IMG/VR virus record: IMGVR_UViG_3300046455_000083
Coordinates: 1 to 47,405 of that record
Strand: one strand, 5' to 3'
DNA from: a virus
Length of the DNA stretch: 47,405 nucleotides
The first letter of the stretch is position 1, and each line of letters starts with the position of its first letter. This document shows positions 31,739 through 38,793 of the stretch, in pieces. The position numbers and the translations under genes are program-made. The notes below the pieces were generated by a model. It ran no database searches and was not told the DNA's origin. It worked only from the letters and a program-made list of their open reading frames with translations.

Positions 31739-34120
31739 TTGCAGACAATTCAATCTTACGCAGCACAGCGGGAAGCAGCTAATAAAGTAGAGATTGATAG
31801 TATCCCTGTAGTACGTCCCTTTGCACGTAAGCATGTGGAACGGCTGCAGGAGGACGGGTATAGCGCGCGAGTCCTTAAGCAGCTATGCCGGGAGGCAGAA
31901 TCTAGCCGCCGTGTATCATCCGAATCCTCGCTACAAGAGCACGCAGAATCACTTAACGTATCTAAGCTGCAGGAAGGGTTAGACACGTTTCTAGCTGCAC
32001 TACAGACGGCCAAACGCACCCGTAGTAAGGTCTCTGCGATATCCCACACAGGTGGGGCGTTTAATCCCGTTAACCGCATACCGGTAGAGGACCAAGCGGA
32101 GGCCGTATGGGATTCGCTTTGCTCATTGCTGGGTGCGATTGCCAATAAGGAAGACCAAGGCGGTATAGGCGTACAGTCTGTGGCTGCACTATTGGCTAGG
32201 CGTCTCCGCTGGTTTACTGGCGGTGCTGAGGAGTATAAGAGTCTAGGCTATGAACGCGCTGCACTTATCCTGCTAGATCATTTCTGCGATGCTACGGGAT
32301 GGTTAGTAGAGGTATCAGGTGCGCGGCGTATGTTATCCGCACGACAGAAGCCCAATACATACGCACTTACGCAACGGTTCATTGATGACGTGCTAGGCGG
32401 TGGTATGGCTGCGGACTTCTCAGAACGTAGACCTATGCTAGTCCCTCCTGTACCTTGGACGCCTACAGCAACGCACGGCGGATACCTTCACGCGGGCATA
32501 CAGGCTGTACGTGGAGCATCCAAGCCTATCGAGTCCCCTGTAATCGTCTCCGCATTGAACGCCCTGCAGGCTACACCGTTCCGGGTAAATAGACGTGTTC
32601 TAGATATGGCTGGGAAGCTGCAGGAGAACGCGGAGGAGCTTTCCGGGCGGTTGGTGCTAGGTAGGTATCTGGAAACCCGCCATGACGAGGTAGAGGCTGT
32701 ACGCAAGTCTAAGACGATTCGTAGCGCTCTGACTATTTCCGCCCTCACTTCGCTACAGGATGCAGAGGAATTCTATTTTCCTTGGAATCTGGACTGGAGA
32801 GGCCGGATGTATCCCGCCACGAGCCTAATCAGCCCGCAAGGTGCGGACCTATGTAAGGGGTGCTTGGAGTTTGCGGACGGAACGCCGCTAGGGAAGGAGG
32901 GAGCTAAATGGCTGGCTATCCACCTGTGTAACCTGGCAGGAGCAGATAAGGAGATCGTAGACGGGGAATATCGGACGCGCACACCGGAGGAGCGGGAAGC
33001 GTGGACGCTGCATTACAGCGCAGAGATTGTAAACGTAGCTAACAGCCCTGAGACTGTACGCGCGTGGCACTTGATAGGCGGGTTCGGGCTGCAGAAGATT
33101 AAGCGCGGTAAGGTGGTTCCTGTAGCCGTGGATAAGCCTTGGCAGTTTCTAGCCGCTTGCTTCGAGTGGGCCGGATATCAGGCGGAGGGCGTGGGGTTCC
33201 GTAGCCGCCTCGCTGGGGCGTTGGATGGTAGCTGTAGCGGCGTACAAATGTTAGCAGGTATGACGCAGGATTACTCAGCCGGAACGATGGTTAATCTAGT
33301 TCCCGCACCACGAGGAGATGATTACTACGGGCGTATGGCTGCTGCACTATCCCGGAGGCTGTATGACCGTGTAGACGGTGCGGACGAGAGAGAGCTAGCA
33401 CACCTGGCGTATTGGGCGGAGCATACAATAGACCGCGATCTACTCAAAGCTCCAAGCATGACTAAGGTATATAGCGCGGGTACGTACACCTTTGGCGAGC
33501 AGGTAAAGGCTAAGACTGGTGCGCCTGATGACGAGTCTATGTGGCTAGCCGCACGTATTAACGAATGCTTCGCGGACGTAGCTCCGGGTATGTTGCTCGC
33601 TATGGGATATCTACAGGCTGTGTCTGACGTGCTCACAGAGGAGAACATCCCTTTGCACTGGGTAACGCCTGCAGGGTTGCAGGTAGAGCAAGCGCGGTAT
33701 ATGGACGACGCTGTATGCCTGTCCTCAGAAGTCAACGGGAAACGGCATACACGTACGTTCTATATTAATGGGGACACATTGAGCAAAAAAGGACAGCGTG
33801 CAGGCGTAGCACCTAACTTTGTGCATGGCGTGGACGCTTCACATATGGCGATGGTCGTTAATGATCTAGTGTCTAAGGGAGTTACCCGGCTGTGGATGAT
33901 TCACGATAGCTTTGGCGCACCGTTCGCACATTGCGGTACTGTGTTTGACAGCACGCGGGATAAGTTCATAGAGCTAATGTCTGGTGATCTACTCCGGGAG
34001 TGGACGGAGGCCGTTACGGCTGGGCTATCCGCTGATGGTAAGGCTAAGCTACCTAGCTTGCCGGAGTACGGAGACCTAGACCTTAACGCCGTGCGGGATA
34101 GTATGTATGCGTGGTTCTAA
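31739..34120 (+). CDS. Single-subunit T7-like DNA-directed RNA polymerase
   Basis: 793 residues (T7 RNAP is 883), TTG start with a weak site. Key motifs are intact: WNLDWRGRMYP with PQGADLCKG, motif A LDGSCSGVQ (Asp about 496), the B helix RDLLKAPSMTKVYSAG (the Arg, Lys and Tyr matching T7 R627, K631 and Y639), FVHGVDASHMA, and motif C MIHDSFGAP (Asp about 723). It should transcribe phage late genes from its own promoters. It is the last large gene of the early operon; a lambda-type tail with such a polymerase is uncommon. Confidence 0.96.
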   Translation: MQTIQSYAAQREAANKVEIDSIPVVRPFARKHVERLQEDGYSARVLKQLCREAESSRRVSSESSLQEHAESLNVSKLQEGLDTFLAALQTAKRTRSKVSAISHTGGAFNPVNRIPVEDQAEAVWDSLCSLLGAIANKEDQGGIGVQSVAALLARRLRWFTGGAEEYKSLGYERAALILLDHFCDATGWLVEVSGARRMLSARQKPNTYALTQRFIDDVLGGGMAADFSERRPMLVPPVPWTPTATHGGYLHAGIQAVRGASKPIESPVIVSALNALQATPFRVNRRVLDMAGKLQENAEELSGRLVLGRYLETRHDEVEAVRKSKTIRSALTISALTSLQDAEEFYFPWNLDWRGRMYPATSLISPQGADLCKGCLEFADGTPLGKEGAKWLAIHLCNLAGADKEIVDGEYRTRTPEEREAWTLHYSAEIVNVANSPETVRAWHLIGGFGLQKIKRGKVVPVAVDKPWQFLAACFEWAGYQAEGVGFRSRLAGALDGSCSGVQMLAGMTQDYSAGTMVNLVPAPRGDDYYGRMAAALSRRLYDRVDGADERELAHLAYWAEHTIDRDLLKAPSMTKVYSAGTYTFGEQVKAKTGAPDDESMWLAARINECFADVAPGMLLAMGYLQAVSDVLTEENIPLHWVTPAGLQVEQARYMDDAVCLSSEVNGKRHTRTFYINGDTLSKKGQRAGVAPNFVHGVDASHMAMVVNDLVSKGVTRLWMIHDSFGAPFAHCGTVFDSTRDKFIELMSGDLLREWTEAVTAGLSADGKAKLPSLPEYGDLDLNAVRDSMYAWF

Positions 34121-34135
34121 CTTAGGGAATCTATA

Positions 34136-34330
34136 TTGATAGTGAAACGAGCTAAGGGTCACGGAGGCCCGAGAGTATTCTACGAGAGAAAGACGGACGG
34201 TGCGGGCTATAGAACCCGCATGTATCACGCGTTCGGTCTCTGCAGAGTAGTTAATAGCTGTGGTGAAAGCTTCTGGAGGCTAACTCTAGGACAATGGATA
34301 CTCGCATTCGGGTATGAGGCAAGACGCTAA
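34136..34330 (+). CDS. Small basic hypothetical protein (64 aa)
   Basis: TTG start (or GTG two codons on) behind TTAGGGA. Basic, begins MIVKRAKGHGGPRVFYERKT. Ends converging with the endolysin gene. Unknown role. Confidence 0.6.
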   Translation: MIVKRAKGHGGPRVFYERKTDGAGYRTRMYHAFGLCRVVNSCGESFWRLTLGQWILAFGYEARR

Positions 34331-34821
34331 CCTAGACACGCCTTATTCTCAGCCTTGCGCCTAGTAACCAATCCGGGAAGCGTTACTAGCTTCCCCTTAA
34401 CCGTACCCTTTACATACAGCAGCAGGGCCGCACAAGCGCCTTTACGATCACCTGCATTAAGCTTACGCAGTATAGAGCTACGAGCGAACGCACCCGAACC
34501 CATATTAAATATAAAGTCGGTGTACGCCAGTCTCTCCCCATCTGATAGCGGAACCTTAACCCTAGTCGCTAGGGCTTTCTGAGCTTCCGCAATATCCCCG
34601 CCTAATAGATAGCTGCAAACGTCCTCACTGTACGTATCCCCAAGCCGTAGCGGCTTTCCATCCGGTCCCGTGTAGGCGTGTCCTACGCAGACCGTCTTAA
34701 CCCCGCCAGTGTCGCTGTAGACCTTGCGGGAGTTCCCCTCAAAGCCTGCTGTAAAGAGTGCTGCGGCTAGTCCGGCTACACCTACGAGACGGACCAAGAT
34801 TGACTTGTTGATTGTTGGCAT
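34327..34821 (-). CDS. SAR endolysin (lysozyme, GH24)
   Basis: 164 residues. N-terminal signal-anchor segment LVRLVGVAGLAAALFTAG (about 9-26), then the E-8-D-5-T catalytic triad of phage lysozymes: Glu28 in GFEG, Asp37 in YSDTGG and Thr43, followed by VCVGHAYTG. The weakly hydrophobic anchor predicts Sec export and release from the membrane as in P1 Lyz and phage 21 R21. It is separated from the holin/spanin genes by about 3 kb containing the integrase and several small genes. Confidence 0.92.
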   Translation of the reverse strand: MPTINKSILVRLVGVAGLAAALFTAGFEGNSRKVYSDTGGVKTVCVGHAYTGPDGKPLRLGDTYSEDVCSYLLGGDIAEAQKALATRVKVPLSDGERLAYTDFIFNMGSGAFARSSILRKLNAGDRKGACAALLLYVKGTVKGKLVTLPGLVTRRKAENKACLG

Positions 34822-34846
34822 TGCTGGCCCTTAATTTAAATTGTAC

Positions 34847-34892
34847 GGGACATGAAATAGTCCTTGACACAGTGAGCGGGAGAAACTAATCT
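34847..34892 (+). promoter_or_regulatory. Promoter with shared operator (copy A)
   Basis: GGGAC (34847-34851), seven bases, AGTCC (34859-34863), TTGACA (34864-34869), 17 bp, TAATCT (34887-34892). It matches the other two copies in every spacing. It precedes the small-gene operon from 34931 and is divergent to the endolysin gene. Confidence 0.82.
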
Positions 34893-34930
34893 ACGTACAT
34901 AGGCAGCACGAACCCACCAGGAGAAACGAA

Positions 34931-35074
34931 ATGCAAGTAGGCCAAAAGGTACTGTGTAACGGCTACGAAGGAACCATTAGCGCAGTACTTACCGGCCAGC
35001 TTACGGGCATGGTTGAGGTTCGCTTACCCGGTGGACTGGTCTGTGTTGACGTGACTACTATCAAAGCGATCTAA
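34931..35074 (+). CDS. Small SH3-like protein (47 aa)
   Basis: ATG behind AGGAG. Begins MQVGQKVLCNGYEGTISAVL and ends in VDVTTIKAI: a minimal beta-barrel like the tandem SH3-like family at 16709-18041. First gene behind the shared-operator promoter; role unknown. Confidence 0.72.
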   Translation: MQVGQKVLCNGYEGTISAVLTGQLTGMVEVRLPGGLVCVDVTTIKAI

Positions 35075-35082
35075 CAAGGTAC

Positions 35083-35100
35083 GGCCCGCTAAGGCGGGTC
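35083..35100 (+). terminator. GC-rich stem-loop (possible attenuator)
   Basis: GGCCCGC-TAAG-GCGGGTC forms a 7-bp stem (one G-U pair) with a 4-nt loop between the 47-aa gene and the Rmf-like gene. Followed by a C/T-rich stretch without a real U-run, so partial termination or mRNA processing is most likely. Confidence 0.5.
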
Positions 35101-35127
35101 TCCTCCCAAGCTACTAAGGAGTACGAA

Positions 35128-35262
35128 ATGTCCGCTAAATTTCACGTCACATTCTGGATAGGCTACGAAGCACGCGTATGCAACGCTCGCCGCGAATCCT
35201 GCCCGTATCAATCCAAGGCTATGCGCGCGGAGTGGTTGCGCGGTTGGGATGCAGCGAAATGA
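35128..35262 (+). CDS. Rmf/CrpP-family small protein (44 aa)
   Basis: ATG behind AAGGAG. The pattern IGYEARVCNARRESCPYQ followed by EWLRGWDAAK matches ribosome modulation factor and its relatives (G-Y-x-A, C-P-Y-Q, W-L-x-G-W). E. coli RMF dimerises ribosomes in stationary phase; phage members of the family are of unknown function, and CrpP is also a relative. Here it would be made from a host-type promoter. Confidence 0.8.
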   Translation: MSAKFHVTFWIGYEARVCNARRESCPYQSKAMRAEWLRGWDAAK

Positions 35263-35372
35263 ACACGACAGCCCGCGCGTTTATGTGTGCGCTAGCGCTG
35301 CGCGAATGGGAAGACGTAGGCGCGTTCTTACGCGCTACCGGAGCGAGTCTGATTAATGGAGACTACAAATGA
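35259..35372 (+). CDS. Small hypothetical protein (37 aa)
   Basis: Coupled ATGA start. Begins MNTTARAFMCALALREWEDV; short amphipathic protein. Unknown role. Confidence 0.65.
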   Translation: MNTTARAFMCALALREWEDVGAFLRATGASLINGDYK

Positions 35373-35581
35373 ACCTTGAACAATTCAGGAGCCGTCCGCT
35401 GGTGGTTACGGTTAAGGAGCTTTGCCCTAACTGCCAAACGCTTAAAGAGGGCGTTAAGTTGCGGGAGCATAAGCCGTATCACTACGCTACCCCTTGGACG
35501 CTGAAGTCATGCGAACCGTGTTTCGAAGCTGAGAAGCACACGCGGGCCACTACCACGGAGGATGATTATTATGCTTGGTAG
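35369..35581 (+). CDS. Putative zinc-binding protein (70 aa)
   Basis: Coupled ATGA start. Two Cys pairs, CPNC (about 19-22) and CEPC (about 48-51), suggest a zinc ribbon; N-terminus FRSRPLVVTVKELCPNCQTL. Unknown role. Confidence 0.72.
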   Translation: MNLEQFRSRPLVVTVKELCPNCQTLKEGVKLREHKPYHYATPWTLKSCEPCFEAEKHTRATTTEDDYYAW

Positions 35582-35711
35582 CCTGCTTATACTAGCCGCT
35601 ATGCTCGTCCTCTCGTGCGTAATGGTGGTAGTAGTGCTGATACTGGACCGGGCTACGCCTAGCAAGCCGCACCCGGATACTGATAAGATTGATTGGCCGC
35701 CGTACAACTAA
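35571..35711 (+). CDS. Small membrane protein (46 aa)
   Basis: ATG overlapping the end of the previous gene. Begins MLGSLLILAAMLVLSCVMVV, one membrane span, then a short polar tail rich in Pro and Asp (PHPDTDKIDWPPYN). Unknown role. Confidence 0.65.
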   Translation: MLGSLLILAAMLVLSCVMVVVVLILDRATPSKPHPDTDKIDWPPYN

Positions 35712-35722
35712 CTGGAGTTACC

Positions 35723-35920
35723 ATGACCTACGCAGACTTGTATCAAATCTTGATCGAAGCAGAGCATCGCGTTAAAGAATACAAAGGAACGGAGTTTGAC
35801 GAAGTAGCGCAACGCTCACAAGAGACTGTATCCCTTTGCTTGCAACGCTGCGCTATGGAGGGAATCACCCGCCTTGAACTGCAACTTATGGCAATGGGGC
35901 AGAATAACAAGGCAGCTTAA
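35723..35920 (+). CDS. Small helical protein (65 aa)
   Basis: ATG behind TGGAG. Helical and charged (YQILIEAEHRVKEYKGTEFD, RSQETVSLCLQRC). Its end overlaps the convergent integrase gene by 35 bp. Unknown role. Confidence 0.7.
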   Translation: MTYADLYQILIEAEHRVKEYKGTEFDEVAQRSQETVSLCLQRCAMEGITRLELQLMAMGQNNKAA

Positions 35921-37283
35921 CGCCGTGGACTTCAAAGCGTTCGATTGCTTCCACTAAGGGGCGTAGAGGAAAATAGCCGCTCCCGTAATCACGGGATACG
36001 CTTCCGGTAGTATGCCCCGACAGCGCGTCGCTAACTTCCTCAGTTACGCCCACCTCCCTCATAATATCCTTAAAGAAATGGCGGAAGCTGTGGAAGGTTT
36101 TACGTTTATCCGTTATACCTAGTTCCCGCTTTAGCTCTCCGAAGCGCGCGCTAAATCCTGCTGTCTCCCGTCCGTTCTTATCAGGCTTTAATTCCGGGAA
36201 TAACCGCGCACCCTTCTGGCTATGGACATATTTTATAAATCCTAAGTCTACTAACACCTTATGCACGGGCACACGCCTACAGCTACTTTCGTTCTTAAGA
36301 CCCTGCCCAGCACCTTCCTCCGTGACGTAAATAACGTACACCTTGTGTTCCTTCCCTTCTTTATCCCGGTAACGCTCCTGCACAATATCCACAGGGGCTA
36401 ACTGCCCAATCTCCTCTAACCTTAATCCGGTATATAGCCCGATTACAGGTAGCCAGTATTTAGCCCCACTCGTGGGCAAACTCCCAAATATCTTGTTTAT
36501 CTCGTCAATCGTAAAGGATAAGCGAGCAGTCTTAGCGCGCTTTTGTCCCGTAGTCTTAACTCCCTTAACCGGGTTATCCTTAATCCATCCTTCATCTACG
36601 GATGCACTAAGGACCGCATGCAATAGTGAGATGCTAGTCCTAATAGTACTGGCCTGCTTACCGTCGGCTTTAAGTGCGGTCTGAAACTGTACGATATGCT
36701 CCCGCTGTATTTTCCGTAATGGTAGCTTTCCGCAGACTTCCCAGAATCGAGACACAAGCGTATGTGCTGTCGTGCGTGTTGACCCGCTAGGGTCTCTAGC
36801 CTTTTCCCAATGGCGCAACGCCTCAGCAAGCCCTACAGCGGTCTCCGTTGGCGGGGTTGGTGCATGGGTAGCCACTCCGGGAGCGGAGGGCACCACGGGG
36901 CTATACATGACTCCCGCTAGCACATCCCTTATAGACTTGTCAATGCCCTCTTTGAATCTGGCTAGCGCTGCCTCCGTACGGGCTGCTTCTACGTCTTGCT
37001 CTAGCTCGCTGTCGTCAGGGTCGCCGTGTTCGTCCTCATGCATCCCGTCTAGACCCTGCTTACCTCCGCTGACTACCTGTACGCGTTCCCTTGTGCGGGT
37101 TACTGCGAATAGCTCGTCTATCTGTACAGCCATCTTGCGCGCACGTATCGCAGCCTCTTTAGGATCGCTGGTATCCAATGCCCGCTGAATCTCTTTCTTA
37201 CCGTCTAGGAACGGGACCAAATCAGTAGGAACCCTACGCCTGTAGTAATACCGTGCCCCGCGTCTTACGAGATGTTCGCTCAT
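35886..37283 (-). CDS. int: Tyrosine integrase (intact)
   Basis: I start at ATG 37283 (AGGTG upstream; begins MSEHLVRRGARYYYRRRVPT) rather than a GTG 36 bp earlier; 465 residues. The N-terminal domain is of the type common in proteobacterial integrases. The catalytic set is complete: Arg288 (LYTGLRLEEI), Lys330, His398 and Arg401 (FHSFRHF), His424 (LSGHTTG) and Tyr433 (RDYGSGY). It should integrate and excise the phage at an attachment site, most likely in the 190-bp gap upstream. Confidence 0.94.
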   Translation of the reverse strand: MSEHLVRRGARYYYRRRVPTDLVPFLDGKKEIQRALDTSDPKEAAIRARKMAVQIDELFAVTRTRERVQVVSGGKQGLDGMHEDEHGDPDDSELEQDVEAARTEAALARFKEGIDKSIRDVLAGVMYSPVVPSAPGVATHAPTPPTETAVGLAEALRHWEKARDPSGSTRTTAHTLVSRFWEVCGKLPLRKIQREHIVQFQTALKADGKQASTIRTSISLLHAVLSASVDEGWIKDNPVKGVKTTGQKRAKTARLSFTIDEINKIFGSLPTSGAKYWLPVIGLYTGLRLEEIGQLAPVDIVQERYRDKEGKEHKVYVIYVTEEGAGQGLKNESSCRRVPVHKVLVDLGFIKYVHSQKGARLFPELKPDKNGRETAGFSARFGELKRELGITDKRKTFHSFRHFFKDIMREVGVTEEVSDALSGHTTGSVSRDYGSGYFPLRPLVEAIERFEVHGVKLPCYSAPLP

Positions 37284-37386
37284 AATGCACCTGTGTCCTG
37301 TGTGACAGCCGCAGAACACATTTCCGGGCTGTAAGCCTTATCAGGCTTGGACTCAATGATACACGGGCGTTCCTATGTGGACAATG

Positions 37387-37408
37387 CAGTAGTTCTCCTA
37401 CTGTATAT
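37387..37408. promoter_or_regulatory. Inverted repeat upstream of the integrase
   Basis: CAGTAG-TTCTC-CTACTG (37387-37403) is a perfect 6-bp inverted repeat followed by TATAT. The 11-mer CTACTGTATAT (37398-37408) recurs at 12676-12686 in the other control region, within TACAG-N8-CTGTA. Candidate operator or integrase-arm/attachment-site element. Confidence 0.5.
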
Positions 37409-37472
37409 TTACTTTAAAATCAAGTACTTATAGTTTAGAAATTGCGGCTTGTGGGAGACGTCTGTGTGACAT

Positions 37473-37790
37473 TCATCGGAGGTTAAGACGCTTCCTGCCA
37501 ACCGCCACAAGATGGTCCACCAGGTAGGCCAACGGTTCCGCCCCGTTAGACTGTGGATCAATCCCGCATACCGTAAGGATAGAGGATGCAGCGTGTACCG
37601 CCTCGTGTACCAGGGTCATTAGGTTGCCGTCAAACACACCGATAACTCCATACGCCTTCTTACCCGCGTCAAACCCGCCAGCGGTGTTACGAAAGTCTAC
37701 CTTCGAGTGTCGCAGGGCGTGGAACTCCTTTACGGTGTTGGTGAATACAATCCGCATGCCGTAAGGTTGGACTACGTAGGTAGACCGCAT
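37473..37790 (-). CDS. Putative zinc metallopeptidase-like protein (HExxH)
   Basis: 105 residues, ATG overlapping the Rz1 stop. Contains LVHEAVHAASSIL (HExxH, about 61-65) and downstream NGAEPLAYLVDHL with a Glu that could be the third ligand. The gene is the last of the holin-Rz-Rz1 cassette. A zincin fold is likely; the substrate (cell wall, membrane protein or host factor) is unknown. Confidence 0.75.
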   Translation of the reverse strand: MRSTYVVQPYGMRIVFTNTVKEFHALRHSKVDFRNTAGGFDAGKKAYGVIGVFDGNLMTLVHEAVHAASSILTVCGIDPQSNGAEPLAYLVDHLVAVGRKRLNLR

Positions 37791-38065
37791 TACTTAGCAG
37801 CGGGGGCGGTAGCCGTAGCCCTCCACGCGCGGAGAGCCGCTTTATCGGCCCAGTCGCACGACTCCGTAACACCACGCTCATTGATGACAGCTTGAGCTAG
37901 ATCCGCCATTGTGTTCCCCGTAGGGCGTGGCGCGTGTGTGCAGTCTTGTAGAAGACCGTCCGGGGGCGTAAGCACCTGTACTACCGGGATAGGCAGGGCG
38001 GTAGCGCAGCCGGACATACAAGCCGTAGCCACGAGCAACGCCAGGATAATAAGACTATTTCGCAT
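37790..38065 (-). CDS. Rz1: Outer-membrane spanin lipoprotein (Rz1-like)
   Basis: I start at ATG 38065, which has GGGAG eight bases upstream. MRNSLIILALLVATACMSGC is a lipoprotein signal peptide with the modified Cys20. The mature protein is Pro-rich near the N-terminus (LPIPVVQVLTPPDGLL), with the pattern MADLAQAVINER, then CDWADKAALRAW typical of Rz1-type proteins. With Rz it fuses inner and outer membranes at lysis. Overlaps Rz by 11 bp. Confidence 0.88.
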   Translation of the reverse strand: MRNSLIILALLVATACMSGCATALPIPVVQVLTPPDGLLQDCTHAPRPTGNTMADLAQAVINERGVTESCDWADKAALRAWRATATAPAAK

Positions 38066-38417
38066 TAGTGTTGCTCCCATAGATAGCCGTCCATACGTCC
38101 TCTGGCACTACCGCGCTAGACACAGCTTTATTAGCCGCAACGGCTGAGGCTAGCTGGGCTGTACTGGCGGTATGGTTCTTAGTGGCTGTAGCGGCCACCG
38201 TGGCCTTCGTATCGAGCGCAGCAGCTACCGCACTAGCCGCGACCAACGCAGCGGCCGTATTGGCTTTCTCACGCGCGTTATCAGCCTGTAGCTGGGTAAT
38301 CTGTGCCTTCTGAGCTTGCATATGCTCGTAGCCCGCGTACAGAGCTAAGGCGGCACCGACCAACATAGCCACGCCAAGCACGGCAGCTAGGATCTTTTCT
38401 GTTAAGGTAGCGAACAT
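38055..38417 (-). CDS. Rz: Inner-membrane spanin (Rz-like)
   Basis: 120 residues: an N-terminal membrane anchor (ILAAVLGVAMLVGAALALYA) then a long Ala-rich, coiled-coil periplasmic region (MQAQKAQITQLQADNAREKA). Typical i-spanin layout. Its start overlaps the end of the holin gene by none; the two abut. Confidence 0.85.
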   Translation of the reverse strand: MFATLTEKILAAVLGVAMLVGAALALYAGYEHMQAQKAQITQLQADNAREKANTAAALVAASAVAAALDTKATVAATATKNHTASTAQLASAVAANKAVSSAVVPEDVWTAIYGSNTNAK

Positions 38418-38690
38418 TTAGTCGTCCTTAGTAGGTGTGGGCTGGTCGCCTAGCTTCTGCCACAGGGACCAATCCTTGTTAACCAGCCCGCGCTTAAGTG
38501 CTACGGCTGTGCGGTAGACACGAGGCAACGCGCCCCAGATATAGAACAGGGTGAGTAGCAAGGTAGCGATAGAGACAACGGTCCCCAGAGGCAACCCGGC
38601 TAGCCCGTAGGCTGTGCCCGCCATGCTGGTTGCAATCTTTACGCCGCTGGCGTCAACCGCCTTATCGGCAGCTTGTGTAAAAAGGCCCAT
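38418..38690 (-). CDS. Holin
   Basis: 90 residues with one strong membrane span (TVVSIATLLLTLFYIWGALP, about 36-56) preceded by a weaker one (ATSMAGTAYGLAGLPLG) and a charged C-terminal tail. The place before Rz/Rz1 and the SAR-type endolysin favour a holin or pinholin that depolarises the membrane. ATG behind TTTAGGAG. Confidence 0.78.
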   Translation of the reverse strand: MGLFTQAADKAVDASGVKIATSMAGTAYGLAGLPLGTVVSIATLLLTLFYIWGALPRVYRTAVALKRGLVNKDWSLWQKLGDQPTPTKDD

Positions 38691-38705
38691 AGGACTCCTA
38701 AATGT

Positions 38706-38722
38706 GCCCTATGAGGTAGGGC
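38706..38722 (-). promoter_or_regulatory. Inverted repeat before the holin gene
   Basis: GCCCTA-TGAGG-TAGGGC, a perfect 6-bp inverted repeat about 20 bp upstream of the holin ATG. On the minus strand it reads CCTCATAGGGC, faintly resembling the start site of T7-type promoters (CACTATAGGGA). Either a phage RNA polymerase promoter element, an operator or a leader hairpin. Confidence 0.4.
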
Positions 38723-38747
38723 CTTCTGATATAAATTATTTATGTAC

Positions 38748-38793
38748 GGGACTGTAAATAGTCCTGGACAGAACGGGACGCGGCGAGTAATCT
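38748..38793 (+). promoter_or_regulatory. Promoter with shared operator (copy B)
   Basis: GGGAC (38748-38752), seven bases, AGTCC (38760-38764), TGGACA (38765-38770), 17 bp, TAATCT (38788-38793). Here the inverted repeat is GGACT-N6-AGTCC, the most symmetric of the three copies. It drives the secreted-protein gene at 38914, leaving a leader of about 115 nt. Confidence 0.8.

Noticed and set aside
37284-37472. Defined attP core next to the integrase
   Set aside because: The gap is a plausible place and contains inverted repeats (for example AAGCC-TTATCA-GGCTT near 37328-37343), but no tRNA-end-like or otherwise supported core could be picked.
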